Assembly: GCF_028369105.1 (NCBI RefSeq)
Contig: NZ_JAQNDO010000001.1
Span: forward strand, 9,828,501-9,892,500
Direction: 5' to 3'
DNA: 64,000 bases
Origin: Polyangium mundeleinium
GTDB lineage: Bacteria; Myxococcota_A; Polyangia; Polyangiales; Polyangiaceae
A program made the translations under genes and the position numbers. The notes under the pieces were generated by a model, which had not been told where the DNA came from, made no database searches, and saw only the letters and a program-made list of their open reading frames with translations. Positions 1 to 10,815 of the stretch are shown here, piece after piece; within the stretch, counting starts at the first letter, position 1, and each line of letters begins with the position of its first letter.

Positions 1-1096
1 CGCCCGCGCCGACGCGCCTGCGAAGAGCGACACCTTCGTCTTCCACGCATCGCTCGCGGACGGGCTTGGATTCCGCACCGAGCAGGACAAATTCGTCCTC
101 GACGCGGGCGTGCTCAGCCAGATGCGATTCGACGCCATCTCGAACAGCGACGGTCTCGCGAGCGACGGCTTCAACGTCGCCGTCGTCCGCCCGTACATCC
201 GGGCCCGCGCGTTCCACGATCAGGTCCGCTTTTTCGTGCAACCCGAGCTCGCCACGGCCACGCCGAAGCTGCTCGACCTCGAAATCGCGTGGCAGCCGAT
301 ACCGGAGCTCGGCATCAAGGTGGGCCAATTTCTGACGCCGTTCAGCCGCGCGTTCTTCACGCCCGTGCCGATCCTCCAGTTCCCCGACTTCTCGCGCGTG
401 AACGAGAAATTCAGGGCGGGACGCGATACCGGCATGATGCTCTTCGGCTCGACCGGCAAAGGGCGCCTGGAGTATTACGCGGGCGCATTCAATGGAAACG
501 GCATCGACAAAGGCGGCAACGACGACACGTCCGTGATGGGCATCGGCCGCCTCGCCGTGAGCCCGGTCCGCGCCATGACCTACGACGAGACGCCTTCCTT
601 GCGCGGCGCCGTTCCTTTCGGGATCTCCATCGGCGTCAATGGCATCGCCGATCGCGCGCACCCCACGAAGCAGCAGACGGACCCCGCGACGGGCGCGCAG
701 ACGACCGTGACCCTGCCGGCCGAGACGCGCCTCACCGCGGGCGCCGACGTATTCATCGCCTGGGATCGGTTCACGTTCCTCGCCGAGGCGTACGCGCGGC
801 AGGTGCAGCCGGACGAGGGCAAACGAATCCAGGGGTTCGGGGGGTATGCGCAGGCGGGGTATTTCGTGGTGCCGAAGCGCTTCGAGATCGCCGCGCGCGC
901 GGGCGTGATGGATCCGGATACGTCGAAGCCGGACACCGAGCGGAGCGTCGAGGGGCTGCTCAACGGCTACGTCGTGGGCAACCACCTCAAGATGGGCTTG
1001 CGTTACATGTGGCTCCGCACCGACGCGAAGACGGCCGACGGCTACGCGGCCGGCACGAACCACAAGCTGACCTTCCAGGTGCAGCTCTGGATCTAG
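1..1096 (+). CDS. Phosphate-selective porin O/P-like outer membrane protein (5' end missing)
   Basis: The frame is open from the first bases of the window, so the start and any signal peptide lie upstream. The visible part (about 364 residues) is rich in alternating aromatic/polar stretches typical of beta-barrel strands. It contains the pattern of the OprO/OprP family: a segment around GQFLTPFSRAFFTP followed by a DTGMMLFG block, and it ends in a C-terminal strand whose last residues are hydrophobic-aromatic (QLWI), as expected for BAM recognition. Family knowledge: such trimeric porins pass phosphate, polyphosphate or other anions; the substrate cannot be read here. A Fur/Zur-like box begins 46 bp after the stop, so it belongs to the next gene rather than this one. 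Confidence 0.75.
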   Translation, partial: ARADAPAKSDTFVFHASLADGLGFRTEQDKFVLDAGVLSQMRFDAISNSDGLASDGFNVAVVRPYIRARAFHDQVRFFVQPELATATPKLLDLEIAWQPIPELGIKVGQFLTPFSRAFFTPVPILQFPDFSRVNEKFRAGRDTGMMLFGSTGKGRLEYYAGAFNGNGIDKGGNDDTSVMGIGRLAVSPVRAMTYDETPSLRGAVPFGISIGVNGIADRAHPTKQQTDPATGAQTTVTLPAETRLTAGADVFIAWDRFTFLAEAYARQVQPDEGKRIQGFGGYAQAGYFVVPKRFEIAARAGVMDPDTSKPDTERSVEGLLNGYVVGNHLKMGLRYMWLRTDAKTADGYAAGTNHKLTFQVQLWI

Positions 1097-1141
1097 GGAA
1101 CCCCGGGCGACTGCTCACCCCAGCAAGATTCTGACCGTAAT

Positions 1142-1168
1142 TGAAAACGATTTTCATTGTCATTTTCA
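1142..1168 (+). promoter_or_regulatory. Fur-family (Fur or Zur) box upstream of the methyltransferase gene
   Basis: The core TGAAAACGATTTTCA (1142-1156) is a 7-1-7 dyad with one mismatch. It is followed by TTGTCATTTTCA, which supplies a further overlapping half-site ending at 1168. Family knowledge: 7-1-7 dyads of the TGANAATNATTNTCA type bind Fur-family repressors; A/T-rich TGAAAAT-type versions are also used by Zur. The site lies 62 bp before the methyltransferase ATG, a normal operator position. The same 27 bases recur, with one difference, on the other strand at 30938-30964. Confidence 0.75.
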
Positions 1169-1230
1169 TCTACACGAGGTAGAGCTAGGTCGTAGGCTTC
1201 CGGACCACGGGGTCCGAGGGGGACGACACC

Positions 1231-2055
1231 ATGACCGAGCTCGCACCCGTGAACCTGACCGGCATTCCGGAGACGATGCTGTGGACGCTCCACAATCGCG
1301 CCAGCGAGGCCAAGCGGCCCGACGCGATCTTGCGTGATCCGGACGCCATTCGGATCTACGAGAGCGTTCGTTACGACTTCAAACGAAGCTTCGGCAAGCC
1401 CGACGGCTCGCACGCGATGCGGTCGCGTATCTTCGACGACGCGGTCCGGCCGTGGATGGCAAAGCATCCCGGGGGAACCGTGGTGGAGCTCGCCGCGGGG
1501 CTCGAGACGGAATTCCAGCGCTGTGACGACGGCAAGGTGCGCTGGATCTGCGTGGACGTGCCGGAGGCCATCGCGGTGCGCGAGCGGTTCCTGAAGGCGA
1601 ACGATCGTTGCAAATACGTGTCGAAGAGCGCGCTCGACTTCTCATGGATGGATGAAGTCGACGGTTCGCGCGGGGTTTTCGTGACCGCGCAGGGTCTCCT
1701 CATGTACTTCCACGAGAAGGACGTGCGGCGGCTGTTTCGGGCGATCGTGGAGCGGTTTCCCGGGGTCGAGCTGATGTTCGACGTCATTCCTCGGTGGTTC
1801 TCGAAAAAGACGCTCGTGGGGCTGCGCAAGACGAAGCATTACATAGCGCCGCCGATGCCCTGGGGCGTGAACCGGAGCGAGGTGAAGCGGCTGATCGAGA
1901 GCTGGAGCCCGCGCATCACGTCGGTGGAGCAGGTGTCGTTCGGTTATTTCCGCGGCGCGCCTGGCCTGCTGCTGCCGGTGTTCTCGAAGGTGCCGATCGT
2001 GCGCGACGTCATCCCGTCGATCGTGCGGGTCCGGACCTCGCGATGGACATCCTGA
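1231..2055 (+). CDS. Leucine carboxyl methyltransferase/TcmP-like SAM-dependent O-methyltransferase
   Basis: A 274-residue cytoplasmic protein of the LCM (PPM1/TcmP) methyltransferase family. Residues 1-70 hold the family entry region (ETMLWTLHNRASE, then RAxxFDDAVRPW-like), followed by the SAM-binding motif VVELAAGLET, a DVPE acidic loop and the FVTAQGLLMYF segment. Family members methylate carboxyl or hydroxyl groups, often of polyketides; the substrate is unknown. The ATG at 1231 is preceded by GAGGGGGA at good spacing and, just before that, by a hairpin CGGACC-ACGG-GGTCCG (1201-1216) that could modulate access. The Fur/Zur box at 1142-1168 suggests induction under metal limitation. It is a single gene; the next genes are convergent. 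Confidence 0.8.
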   Translation: MTELAPVNLTGIPETMLWTLHNRASEAKRPDAILRDPDAIRIYESVRYDFKRSFGKPDGSHAMRSRIFDDAVRPWMAKHPGGTVVELAAGLETEFQRCDDGKVRWICVDVPEAIAVRERFLKANDRCKYVSKSALDFSWMDEVDGSRGVFVTAQGLLMYFHEKDVRRLFRAIVERFPGVELMFDVIPRWFSKKTLVGLRKTKHYIAPPMPWGVNRSEVKRLIESWSPRITSVEQVSFGYFRGAPGLLLPVFSKVPIVRDVIPSIVRVRTSRWTS

Positions 2056-2090
2056 AGAGCGACGCGGACGCAGGTTCCTCGCAGGAGAGC

Positions 2091-4552
2091 TTATTCGAAG
2101 AAGCTCGTGTAGATGTCAGCGTTCGCGCCGTTCGTGCCCGCCGCGGTGCGGTTGTCGGTCCAAACGGTGATCGCCCGGGCGCCGGCAGCGTTCGTCACGA
2201 CGAACGGACTGCGCGAATCGGCCGCGCCTGCGGCCGAGGGGGCGCCCGCCATGCCGACATCCATGCGCAGGTCGAGCGGCTGGAAGGTCGCGCCGTTGTC
2301 GAAGGAGTGGTTCGCGAAGATGTCGCGTTGACCGCTCCGCGCGTCCTCCCAGGTGACGAACACAAGGCTCGCGCCGCCAAACGCGACGCGCGGGCGGGTC
2401 GAGGCGCTCGTGCCCGGGACGGTGCCGAGATCCGCGCGCGCCGAGGTCGGCTGCCACGTGACGCCGCCGTTCATCGAATGGTTCAGGCGAATGTCGGGCA
2501 AGCCGCTCCGCGTGTCCTCCCACGCGACGACGACGCGGCCGCCGGCCGATACAATCGCCGGCGCGGAGGCGTCGGCGAACGTGGAATCGACGTTCACGAT
2601 GGCCCCGTCGGCCTGGAACGTCATGCCGGCGTTGTTGCTGCGGTTCTGGCGGATGACCTTTTTCGCGCCACGCAGATCGGTCCAGGCGACGTACACGTTC
2701 GGCCCGCCCGAATCGGCGGCGACCGTGATCTGCTCGGCCGGATTGCCGCCCGAAAGCGCGACGTTCGCGCCGAGCGTGCCCGCCTCGGCGTCGTACACCG
2801 CGCCGTAGACCTCGGACTTGCCATTGCGCGCGTCGCGCCACGCGATGAACACCTTTCCATTATCGTTGGTGGCGATCGCGGGGAGCTCGGCCTTGCCCTG
2901 GACGGCATTGACGCGGAGGTCCGCCGCGAGCCACGTCGTCCCGTTGTTCGTCGATCGCTGGAGGAAGACGTCCGTCGTGACGTTCGCGCCGGTGCCGCTC
3001 AAGCTCTGCCAGACCACGACGAGCGTATCCTGCATGCCCGCCTTGGCCACGACGCCGCGCACGAGGAAGGCGTCGGCCGTGCCCGCGTCCTTGTCGACGC
3101 GCACGGGGACCGTGTACGTATTGTAAGGCGCAGGGGCCGAGGCAATGTACACGTCGCGGTGCGCGGCGACCGGGAACTGCGCGAGCGCCACGTAAGCGCG
3201 CGTCGGCGAGAGGAACGCCCAGGGCTCGACCTGCGTGAGTGTGCCGCTCGCGACCCCGGCGTCGGTCGTGAGCCACGTGGAGCCGCCGTTCGTCGAGACA
3301 TTCGCGCGGATGTCGGCATTGCCCGCGCGCCGATCGAGGTAGGCCGCAATCACGACGTCGCCGCGCGACGCGACCGAGAGCTGCGTGCTCGGCGCTTGCC
3401 CGACGGCCGAGTTCGCGCCGAGATCGAGGCGCGTGTCGGTCGCCTTCGCCACGGGGCAAGCCTCGTCCGCGCCGCCCGAGCAATCGTTGTCGAGGCCGTC
3501 GCAGAGCTCGGTGCCGGGGCCGATCGCTCCGACGCACGCGAGCATGCCGCCCTGGCAAGCCTGGGTCCCGAGCGAGCATTCGCCCACGTCGGAGGTGCCG
3601 CAGGAAGCCCCGACGCCCGGGAGCGTGCCGTCGTCGACGAGCCCGTTGCAATCGTTGTCGGCGCCGTCGCACGTCTCCGCGCCCGAGGGCGTGCAGGCAT
3701 ACTCGCAGCCGTTCGCCTCGATGCCGTCGAGATTGTAATGTCCGGGCAAACACGGGCCGAACGCGCAGACGCCCGCCGTGCAGGTGCCGACGGAGTTCGG
3801 GTAGAGCGCGCTGCAGTTCGTCCCGCAGGTGCCGCAGTTCGCCGGGTCCGTCTGGACGTCGAACCCCTCGTCGACGGTCGCGTCGCAGTCGTTGTCCGCG
3901 TAATCGCAGAGCTCGACGCCGCCGTTCGTCTCGGTGCACGCGTACTCGCAGCCGTCGCCGAGCGCGCCATTGACGTCGTGGTACCCGACGAGGCACTCGG
4001 CGAGCTGACAAGCACCCGCCACGCACGAGGGCGAGGCGTTCGCGTACGCGCAGACCGCATTGCAAGCGCCGCAGTTGAAGGGATCCCCTTGCAGATCGGT
4101 GAGCTCGTCGATCGCGCCGTTGCAATCGTTGTCGATCGTGTCGCAGATCTCGTCGCCGTTGTTCGAGACCGTGCACTTGTATTCGCAGCCGTTTGCGACC
4201 TGGTTGTCGAGGTCGACGAAGCCCGACGCGCACGTGTCGACCACGCAAAAGCCGGCCTCGCACGTGGAGAACGCGTTCGGCAGGTTGCAGACGACGCCAC
4301 AAGCGCCGCAGTTCTGCGGGTCGGTGAGGACGTCGGCATTGCAGCCGCCCGAGCCGCCCGAGCCGACGATGATGAGCCCTCCCTCACCGCCGTCGCCGCC
4401 CATGCCGCCCGCGCCGCCGGCGGCGCCCGAGCCGCTGCCCGAGGGCGTGGCGTTGCAATCCCAGCAAAAGGCATCGGTCGTGCAGCCGCTCGTGAACACG
4501 AGCGACGAGAGCGAGAGGCCGAGGATGGATGCGCTGAAGACGACAGACCTTT

Positions 4553-4556
<4 letters not shown>
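2091..4556 (-). CDS. Putative lipoprotein with MopE-like Cys/Asp repeats and Asp-box beta-propeller
   Basis: An 821-residue exported protein. The first 30 residues form a signal peptide ending in SGC (atypical lipobox, T at -3), then a Gly/Ser linker. Residues of about 60-390 carry repeated units of the form DxxxNCGxCxxxC and CDxxDNDCxGxxDE, the MopE-type metal-binding motif widespread in myxobacteria. The C-terminal half has at least five Asp-box turns (NGGSTW, NNGTTW, NNAGMTF, NGGVTW, DNGATF) of a sialidase-like propeller, without evidence for catalytic residues. The GTG start overlaps the stop of the upstream gene (GTGA, 4553-4556) and has GGAGGA in front, so the two are coupled. A surface binding or adhesion role is inferred. 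Longer forms of the frame upstream are shadows of the neighbouring gene. Confidence 0.75.
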
Positions 4557-6448
<1,892 letters not shown>

Positions 6449-6490
6449 GATGGCACGATAAGCGATCGCCGGGTTCTGCCACAAGGGACT

Positions 6491-9400
6491 TCAGGGGGCG
6501 CGACGAAGAGCAGCGCGTCGATCCTGGAAGCGCCGCGGCAAGAGGGGGTTCGTCGCGATCGCCTTGTCGAGCCATTCCACCGCCAGCCGAATGTCGTCCG
6601 CGCGGGCGGCGTCCTTTGCGGCGTGGGCGCGCTCAGCGAGGAGGGCGCCCTTGGCGGCCATGGCGAGGGCCCATTTCGGGTTGTGTTGGAGGGCCTCGTC
6701 GGCGACGGCGAGGCCCTCCGCGAGGAGTTTTTCGCGCGCCTCGCCGCGCGTGATCCGTTGCTCGGCCCGGAGCGCGAGCAGCTCGGCGAGCGTGGCGTGG
6801 AGCGGGGCGTGGCGGGTGTTGATGCGCAATCCCTCCCGAAGGACACGCTCGGCCTCGTCGAGCAGGGCCGCCGGCGCCTCGCCGCGGAGCGCCGCGCGTC
6901 GGGCCATGGTCATCGTGAGCAGGCCGAGCTCGAGGCGAATGAGGGGCTCCCGCGCGTCGAGCAGGGCAGCGCGGCGAAGCTCGGCGTGGGCCGCGTCGAG
7001 GACCTTTTGCGGATCGGCGTTCGTGCGGAGGAGGTAGAGCGCGCGGACGTGCTTCGCGGCGCCCATGCCGAAATGGGTATCGGCCTCATCCTTGTTGAGG
7101 TCGAGCGAGGCCTGGAAGCTCGCCTCGACACGATCGAGCGTCGCCGTGGGATCGACGCCGGTGGCCTCCTCGTATTGCGCGGCGACGAGCTCGGCCCAGC
7201 CGCGGTTGTTCAGCATGGGGAGCCATTTCGGGTTGATCTCCGCGCCACGCGCGCAAGCCTCGACGGCGCGCTGCACGGAAGGGCGCGGGTCCTGTCCGAT
7301 CGAGAGCTCGTAGCCCGCGCGGATCGCGAGGACGAGCGCCATGTTCGAAAACGCCGAGTTGTAGGTGCGGTCTTCCTTCCCCGCCCGCTCGTACCGCGCG
7401 ACGGATTCGTCGAGCGTCTTGCGAGGATCGAGCCCGTGGTCGGCCTCGTATTCCGCCCGGCTCTGGAGGGCGATGCCCGCGTCGTTCCAGGCCCACGCGA
7501 AGCTCGGCTGAATGCGGTTCGCTTCGTCGAAGCTCTTCATGGCGCGCTCGAGCGAGGGCACGGGGTCGAGCCCGATCCTGCGCTCGTACTTCGCGATGTA
7601 GACGTGGGCGATCCCGACGCCGTCCATCGAAATCGCGTCGCCCGGCGCGATCTGGATGGCCGCGCGCCCGCTCTCGACCGCCTTTTCGAGCGTCGGGCGA
7701 GGGTCGCCCCCGCTGCGGAGCTGGTGGTCGCCCAGGTGGTAATAGGCGCGCCCCTGCTTGCTGTACGTATTGGCGCTCCGCGGGTTCACCGCGAGCGCGT
7801 CGTTACACGCGGCGAGCGCGGCGTCGAACGCGACGCGGCCGTCGCGCCCCTCCCATTTGTCGAGGCCGAGGACCTGAATCCAGGATTCGGCGAGCGCCTC
7901 GTGGACGGCCGCGTCACTACGCGCCATGGACGCCGCCTCCCGATACGCCTCGATCGCCCGCATGAAGAGGCGGCGCCCCTCTTCCTGGCGCCCGCTCTCG
8001 CTCGCCGTGATCCCCGCCTCGAATCGCGCGTCCCCTTCGAGCTTCTTCGCCTCGTAGAGCCAGGGGGACTCTTCCGCCGCCCAAAGCGCCTTTGCCGCGG
8101 CGTCGTCGTAACGTTTTTCGTAAAGCGCGACGAGCCCCTCGATGTACGCCCGCGACTCGACTTCGGTCCCGCCGCTCGCTTGGAGGTGTCGCAAGGCCGG
8201 GTCGCGAAAGCTCGCCTCGGCCTTCCGGATCGCGGCCTCGCGCGCCGCCCCGTCTTCGAGGCGACGCGCGCCGTCGAGCTCTTCCTGATAACGACCGCCC
8301 AGCGCGAGCCCGAGCGCGTAATGCACCTCGGGCTTCGTGTACCCGGCCCCGAACGCCCGCGCGAGCTGCGTCCTCGCCGTCTCGTACTCGTGCAGCGCCA
8401 GGTGCCCGCGGCCGAGCGCGTAATGACCAGGGCCCTCGCCGGCGCGCCCAGCCGCGGCCATCCTGCGCTCGATTTCAGCGAGGCGGGCCCGCACGACGCG
8501 CCGCTCGCGCTCGATGTCGTGCGCGGGAAAACCGTATGCACTCCGAAGAAAGAGCTCGACGTATTTCACGTCCTCGCCGAGCTCGCGCGCGAGCCTCGCC
8601 TGCTCGGAGGCGTGCCGCGCGGCGTTCACCCACATGCCCCCGAGGACAAGCGCGACGCTGAGGCCGATGCCCGCGACGAGGACCACGGCCCGGTTTTTCC
8701 GCGTCTTCGCCCACAGGACATAAGCGAGCGAGGCGCGCTTGGCCTGGATCGGCTCCCCGTCGAGGAAGCGCTGGAGATCCTCCCCGAGCGCCCGCGCCGA
8801 TTCGTACCGGCGCGAAGGATCTCGCTGCAGGCACGTCATCACGATGGTCTCGAGCTCGGTGGGCACGCCCCGCCGGATGCTCCCGAGCCCCGGCGCGTCC
8901 TCGAGGATCACCTGCGTCAGGATCGACATCGCGTTTGACCCAACAAACGGCGGCCGGCCTGCGATGATCTCGTAGAGCGTGGCGCCCAGGCTGTAGACGT
9001 CCGTGCGCCGGTCGAGGAGGGTCGTATTCCCCTCCGCCTGCTCGGGGGACATGTACGACGGCGTGCCCGCAATGGCGTTCTGGAGCGTCTCGCCGCTGCC
9101 CGAGACTTCGCGGGCCAGCCCAAAATCGACGACGTAGGGCTTGAAGGAGCCGTCCTCGGCCGTCGTCACCATGATGTTGCCGGGTTTGACGTCGCGGTGA
9201 ACGAGGCCGAGCCGATGCGCCTCGTGCAGCGCCGCAGCAACCTCACGGACGACCTTCACCTTCTGCTCCAGCGTCATCTTCTGGTGCGCGCGATCGAGCG
9301 GCACGCCGTCGATGAGCTCCATCGCAATGTACGGCTGGCCGTCGGCCTCGCCGACCTCGTACACGCGACAAACGTTGTCGTGCTGCACGCGCGCCTGCGC

Positions 9401-9670
9401 CCGGGCCTCGGCCAAGAATCGCCTCGTGCCGTCGGGGTCGTCGCTCTTCAGGAGCTTCAGCGCGACCGCGCGGCCGAGGCGCGGATCCCAGCCGCGAAGC
9501 ACGGTCCCCATCGCGCCTTCGCCGATGAGGCGGAGCTCCTCGTATCGCTCCCGCAACGCGTCGGGCGGGATGCGAGCCTCGCCGGTCCCCCCGGCGCCGA
9601 GGCGCGTGTGGCTCTGCGCCACACCCGCGTCGAGCGTCTCCGCCATATCGTCGCTGCGCGCCAAGGTCAT
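6491..9670 (-). CDS. Hanks-type Ser/Thr protein kinase with transmembrane helix and long TPR region
   Basis: With the ATG at 9670 the product is about 1059 residues. The kinase domain is complete: Gly-loop GEGAMGTV (50-57), Lys72 in VALKLLK, HRD at 158-160, DFG at 182-184, GTPSYMSPEQ activation segment. A single membrane helix follows at about 329-347, then some 700 residues of helical repeats with TPR character (repeated A..L.P....A....G.A). This is the common myxobacterial layout of a cytoplasmic kinase with an extracytoplasmic repeat sensor. Alternative ATGs exist at 9751 and 9646 and none has a strong ribosome-binding site, so the N-terminus is uncertain. The gene lies 42 bp upstream of the DUF4114/MopE gene and may be cotranscribed with it. 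Confidence 0.9.
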   Translation of the reverse strand: MTLARSDDMAETLDAGVAQSHTRLGAGGTGEARIPPDALRERYEELRLIGEGAMGTVLRGWDPRLGRAVALKLLKSDDPDGTRRFLAEARAQARVQHDNVCRVYEVGEADGQPYIAMELIDGVPLDRAHQKMTLEQKVKVVREVAAALHEAHRLGLVHRDVKPGNIMVTTAEDGSFKPYVVDFGLAREVSGSGETLQNAIAGTPSYMSPEQAEGNTTLLDRRTDVYSLGATLYEIIAGRPPFVGSNAMSILTQVILEDAPGLGSIRRGVPTELETIVMTCLQRDPSRRYESARALGEDLQRFLDGEPIQAKRASLAYVLWAKTRKNRAVVLVAGIGLSVALVLGGMWVNAARHASEQARLARELGEDVKYVELFLRSAYGFPAHDIERERRVVRARLAEIERRMAAAGRAGEGPGHYALGRGHLALHEYETARTQLARAFGAGYTKPEVHYALGLALGGRYQEELDGARRLEDGAAREAAIRKAEASFRDPALRHLQASGGTEVESRAYIEGLVALYEKRYDDAAAKALWAAEESPWLYEAKKLEGDARFEAGITASESGRQEEGRRLFMRAIEAYREAASMARSDAAVHEALAESWIQVLGLDKWEGRDGRVAFDAALAACNDALAVNPRSANTYSKQGRAYYHLGDHQLRSGGDPRPTLEKAVESGRAAIQIAPGDAISMDGVGIAHVYIAKYERRIGLDPVPSLERAMKSFDEANRIQPSFAWAWNDAGIALQSRAEYEADHGLDPRKTLDESVARYERAGKEDRTYNSAFSNMALVLAIRAGYELSIGQDPRPSVQRAVEACARGAEINPKWLPMLNNRGWAELVAAQYEEATGVDPTATLDRVEASFQASLDLNKDEADTHFGMGAAKHVRALYLLRTNADPQKVLDAAHAELRRAALLDAREPLIRLELGLLTMTMARRAALRGEAPAALLDEAERVLREGLRINTRHAPLHATLAELLALRAEQRITRGEAREKLLAEGLAVADEALQHNPKWALAMAAKGALLAERAHAAKDAARADDIRLAVEWLDKAIATNPLLPRRFQDRRAALRRAP

Positions 9671-9778
9671 CGGTCGCGAGAGCTCATCATGGCAGCTCGC
9701 AAGGCCGCCACGAACGTTGGAGAAGCATTGCGCACGCGAACGCCCGTCCATCGCCGGGCGTTCGCGGCGAGAATGGAA

Positions 9779-10618
9779 TCACTGCCGATAGACGGTGAGC
9801 ACGTTGTCGAACCCACCACAGGACGCCCAGCCCGCCGACGCGTACGGCTCGTCGAACGCGACGCAGTTGTCCGCGCAGGAGCCGTCCCCGGAGAAGGGAT
9901 TGTTGTATTGTTTCTCCCCGGACGAACCGATGCGCCCCGGGACGGGCGACGTCAAGGCGCCGTCGCTGTTGCAGTAAAAGAACGCCGGCGGGCTCTTGAA
10001 GATGTTGCCGAAGAAGGCGCCCTCCTGCGTCGGATACGTCGCGCTCGTGTCCGGGCCGATGCTGGGGAACGCGGCCTCGTTCCCCACGAGGAAAATGGAG
10101 ATGTGCTCACCGGTCGTGTTGAGGTGCGCGCCGAGGCACGCGGTCATCCTCTCCTGGCAATCCTCGTCACAAGCGCCGGTCTCCCATTCCGGGGCGACGC
10201 CGAGCAGGCCGCTGTAGGTATGAGCCGTGAGGGTCTCGTCGTGCTTCGTGATCGAGCGCCCCGCCGGGAGCGCGCACTTGACGATGTACTCGACGGTCTT
10301 GCGACCTTCCGCCGACGCCATCAAGCCGTTGCCGCTGTTCAGGCCATTGCCGCTGTTCAGGCCATTGCCGCTGTTCAGGCCATTGCCGCTGTTCAGGCCA
10401 TTGCCGCTGTTCAGGCCATTGCCGCTGTTCAGGCCGTTGCCGCTGTTCAGGCCATTACCACTGTTCAGGCCATTCACGATCTCGAAGCCGTTCGTGCTCT
10501 CGATCTCCTGCTCCGCCGCAGCGACGTCCCCCTCGTCCCAGCCGCCACCCTCGCGCCCACCGCATCCTGCCAACGACACGAGGATCGCTGCGCACCCTGC
10601 GATATGACCAAGCTTCAT
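9779..10618 (-). CDS. Lipoprotein with eight NSGNGL hexapeptide repeats
   Basis: A 279-residue lipoprotein. The signal peptide ends LVSLAGC, a good lipobox, and the ATG has AGGAGA at normal spacing. After a short acidic stretch come eight perfect NSGNGL repeats (about residues 52-99), then a 180-residue domain with eight or so Cys (GACDEDCQERMTACLG and later FYCNS, SCADNC, ASCGG), probably disulfide-bonded in the periplasm or on the surface. I do not recognise a functional family; I recall NGL-repeat lipoproteins as recurring in Polyangiales, but this was not checked. The region upstream (10619-10815) has no gene and carries an inverted repeat that might be an operator. Confidence 0.75.
   Translation of the reverse strand: MKLGHIAGCAAILVSLAGCGGREGGGWDEGDVAAAEQEIESTNGFEIVNGLNSGNGLNSGNGLNSGNGLNSGNGLNSGNGLNSGNGLNSGNGLNSGNGLMASAEGRKTVEYIVKCALPAGRSITKHDETLTAHTYSGLLGVAPEWETGACDEDCQERMTACLGAHLNTTGEHISIFLVGNEAAFPSIGPDTSATYPTQEGAFFGNIFKSPPAFFYCNSDGALTSPVPGRIGSSGEKQYNNPFSGDGSCADNCVAFDEPYASAGWASCGGFDNVLTVYRQ
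10322..10465 (-). repeat. 18-bp tandem repeat, 8 units, inside the NGL lipoprotein gene
   Basis: Eight contiguous 18-bp units encode NSGNGL on the minus strand. Most units are identical at DNA level; the first and last encoded units differ only at third positions. High DNA identity points to recent slippage expansion and a likely length-variable locus. Confidence 0.95.
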
Positions 10619-10654
10619 GCGTATCTCCTGCGTGAACGAGCAAAGATCGCCACC

Positions 10655-10718
10655 TTGTTTCAGGATACCGAAACCCCGCAACACGGTCAATCGCTCATTC
10701 ACACGTTCCGCTGAAACA
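10655..10718. promoter_or_regulatory. Inverted repeat upstream of the NGL lipoprotein gene
   Basis: TGTTTCAG at 10656-10663 is repeated inverted as CTGAAACA at 10711-10718, with partly matching flanks (CACC outside each arm). It lies 37-100 bp upstream of the lipoprotein start. It could be a paired operator or a cruciform; no regulator is implied by the sequence. Confidence 0.3.
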
Positions 10719-10815
10719 GGAGGGTGAAACGAATCCAGTCTCAGCGGTCCTTTTCGCCGTGGGACGGAGTTGCGGCCTACAGGTATCCTCCGGGGCTTGT
10801 CCTCACGTCGCGCGG

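Noticed and set aside
6623-8938. A 771-codon open frame on the plus strand
   Set aside because: Antisense to the kinase-TPR gene, whose motifs are unambiguous; the composition is that of a shadow.
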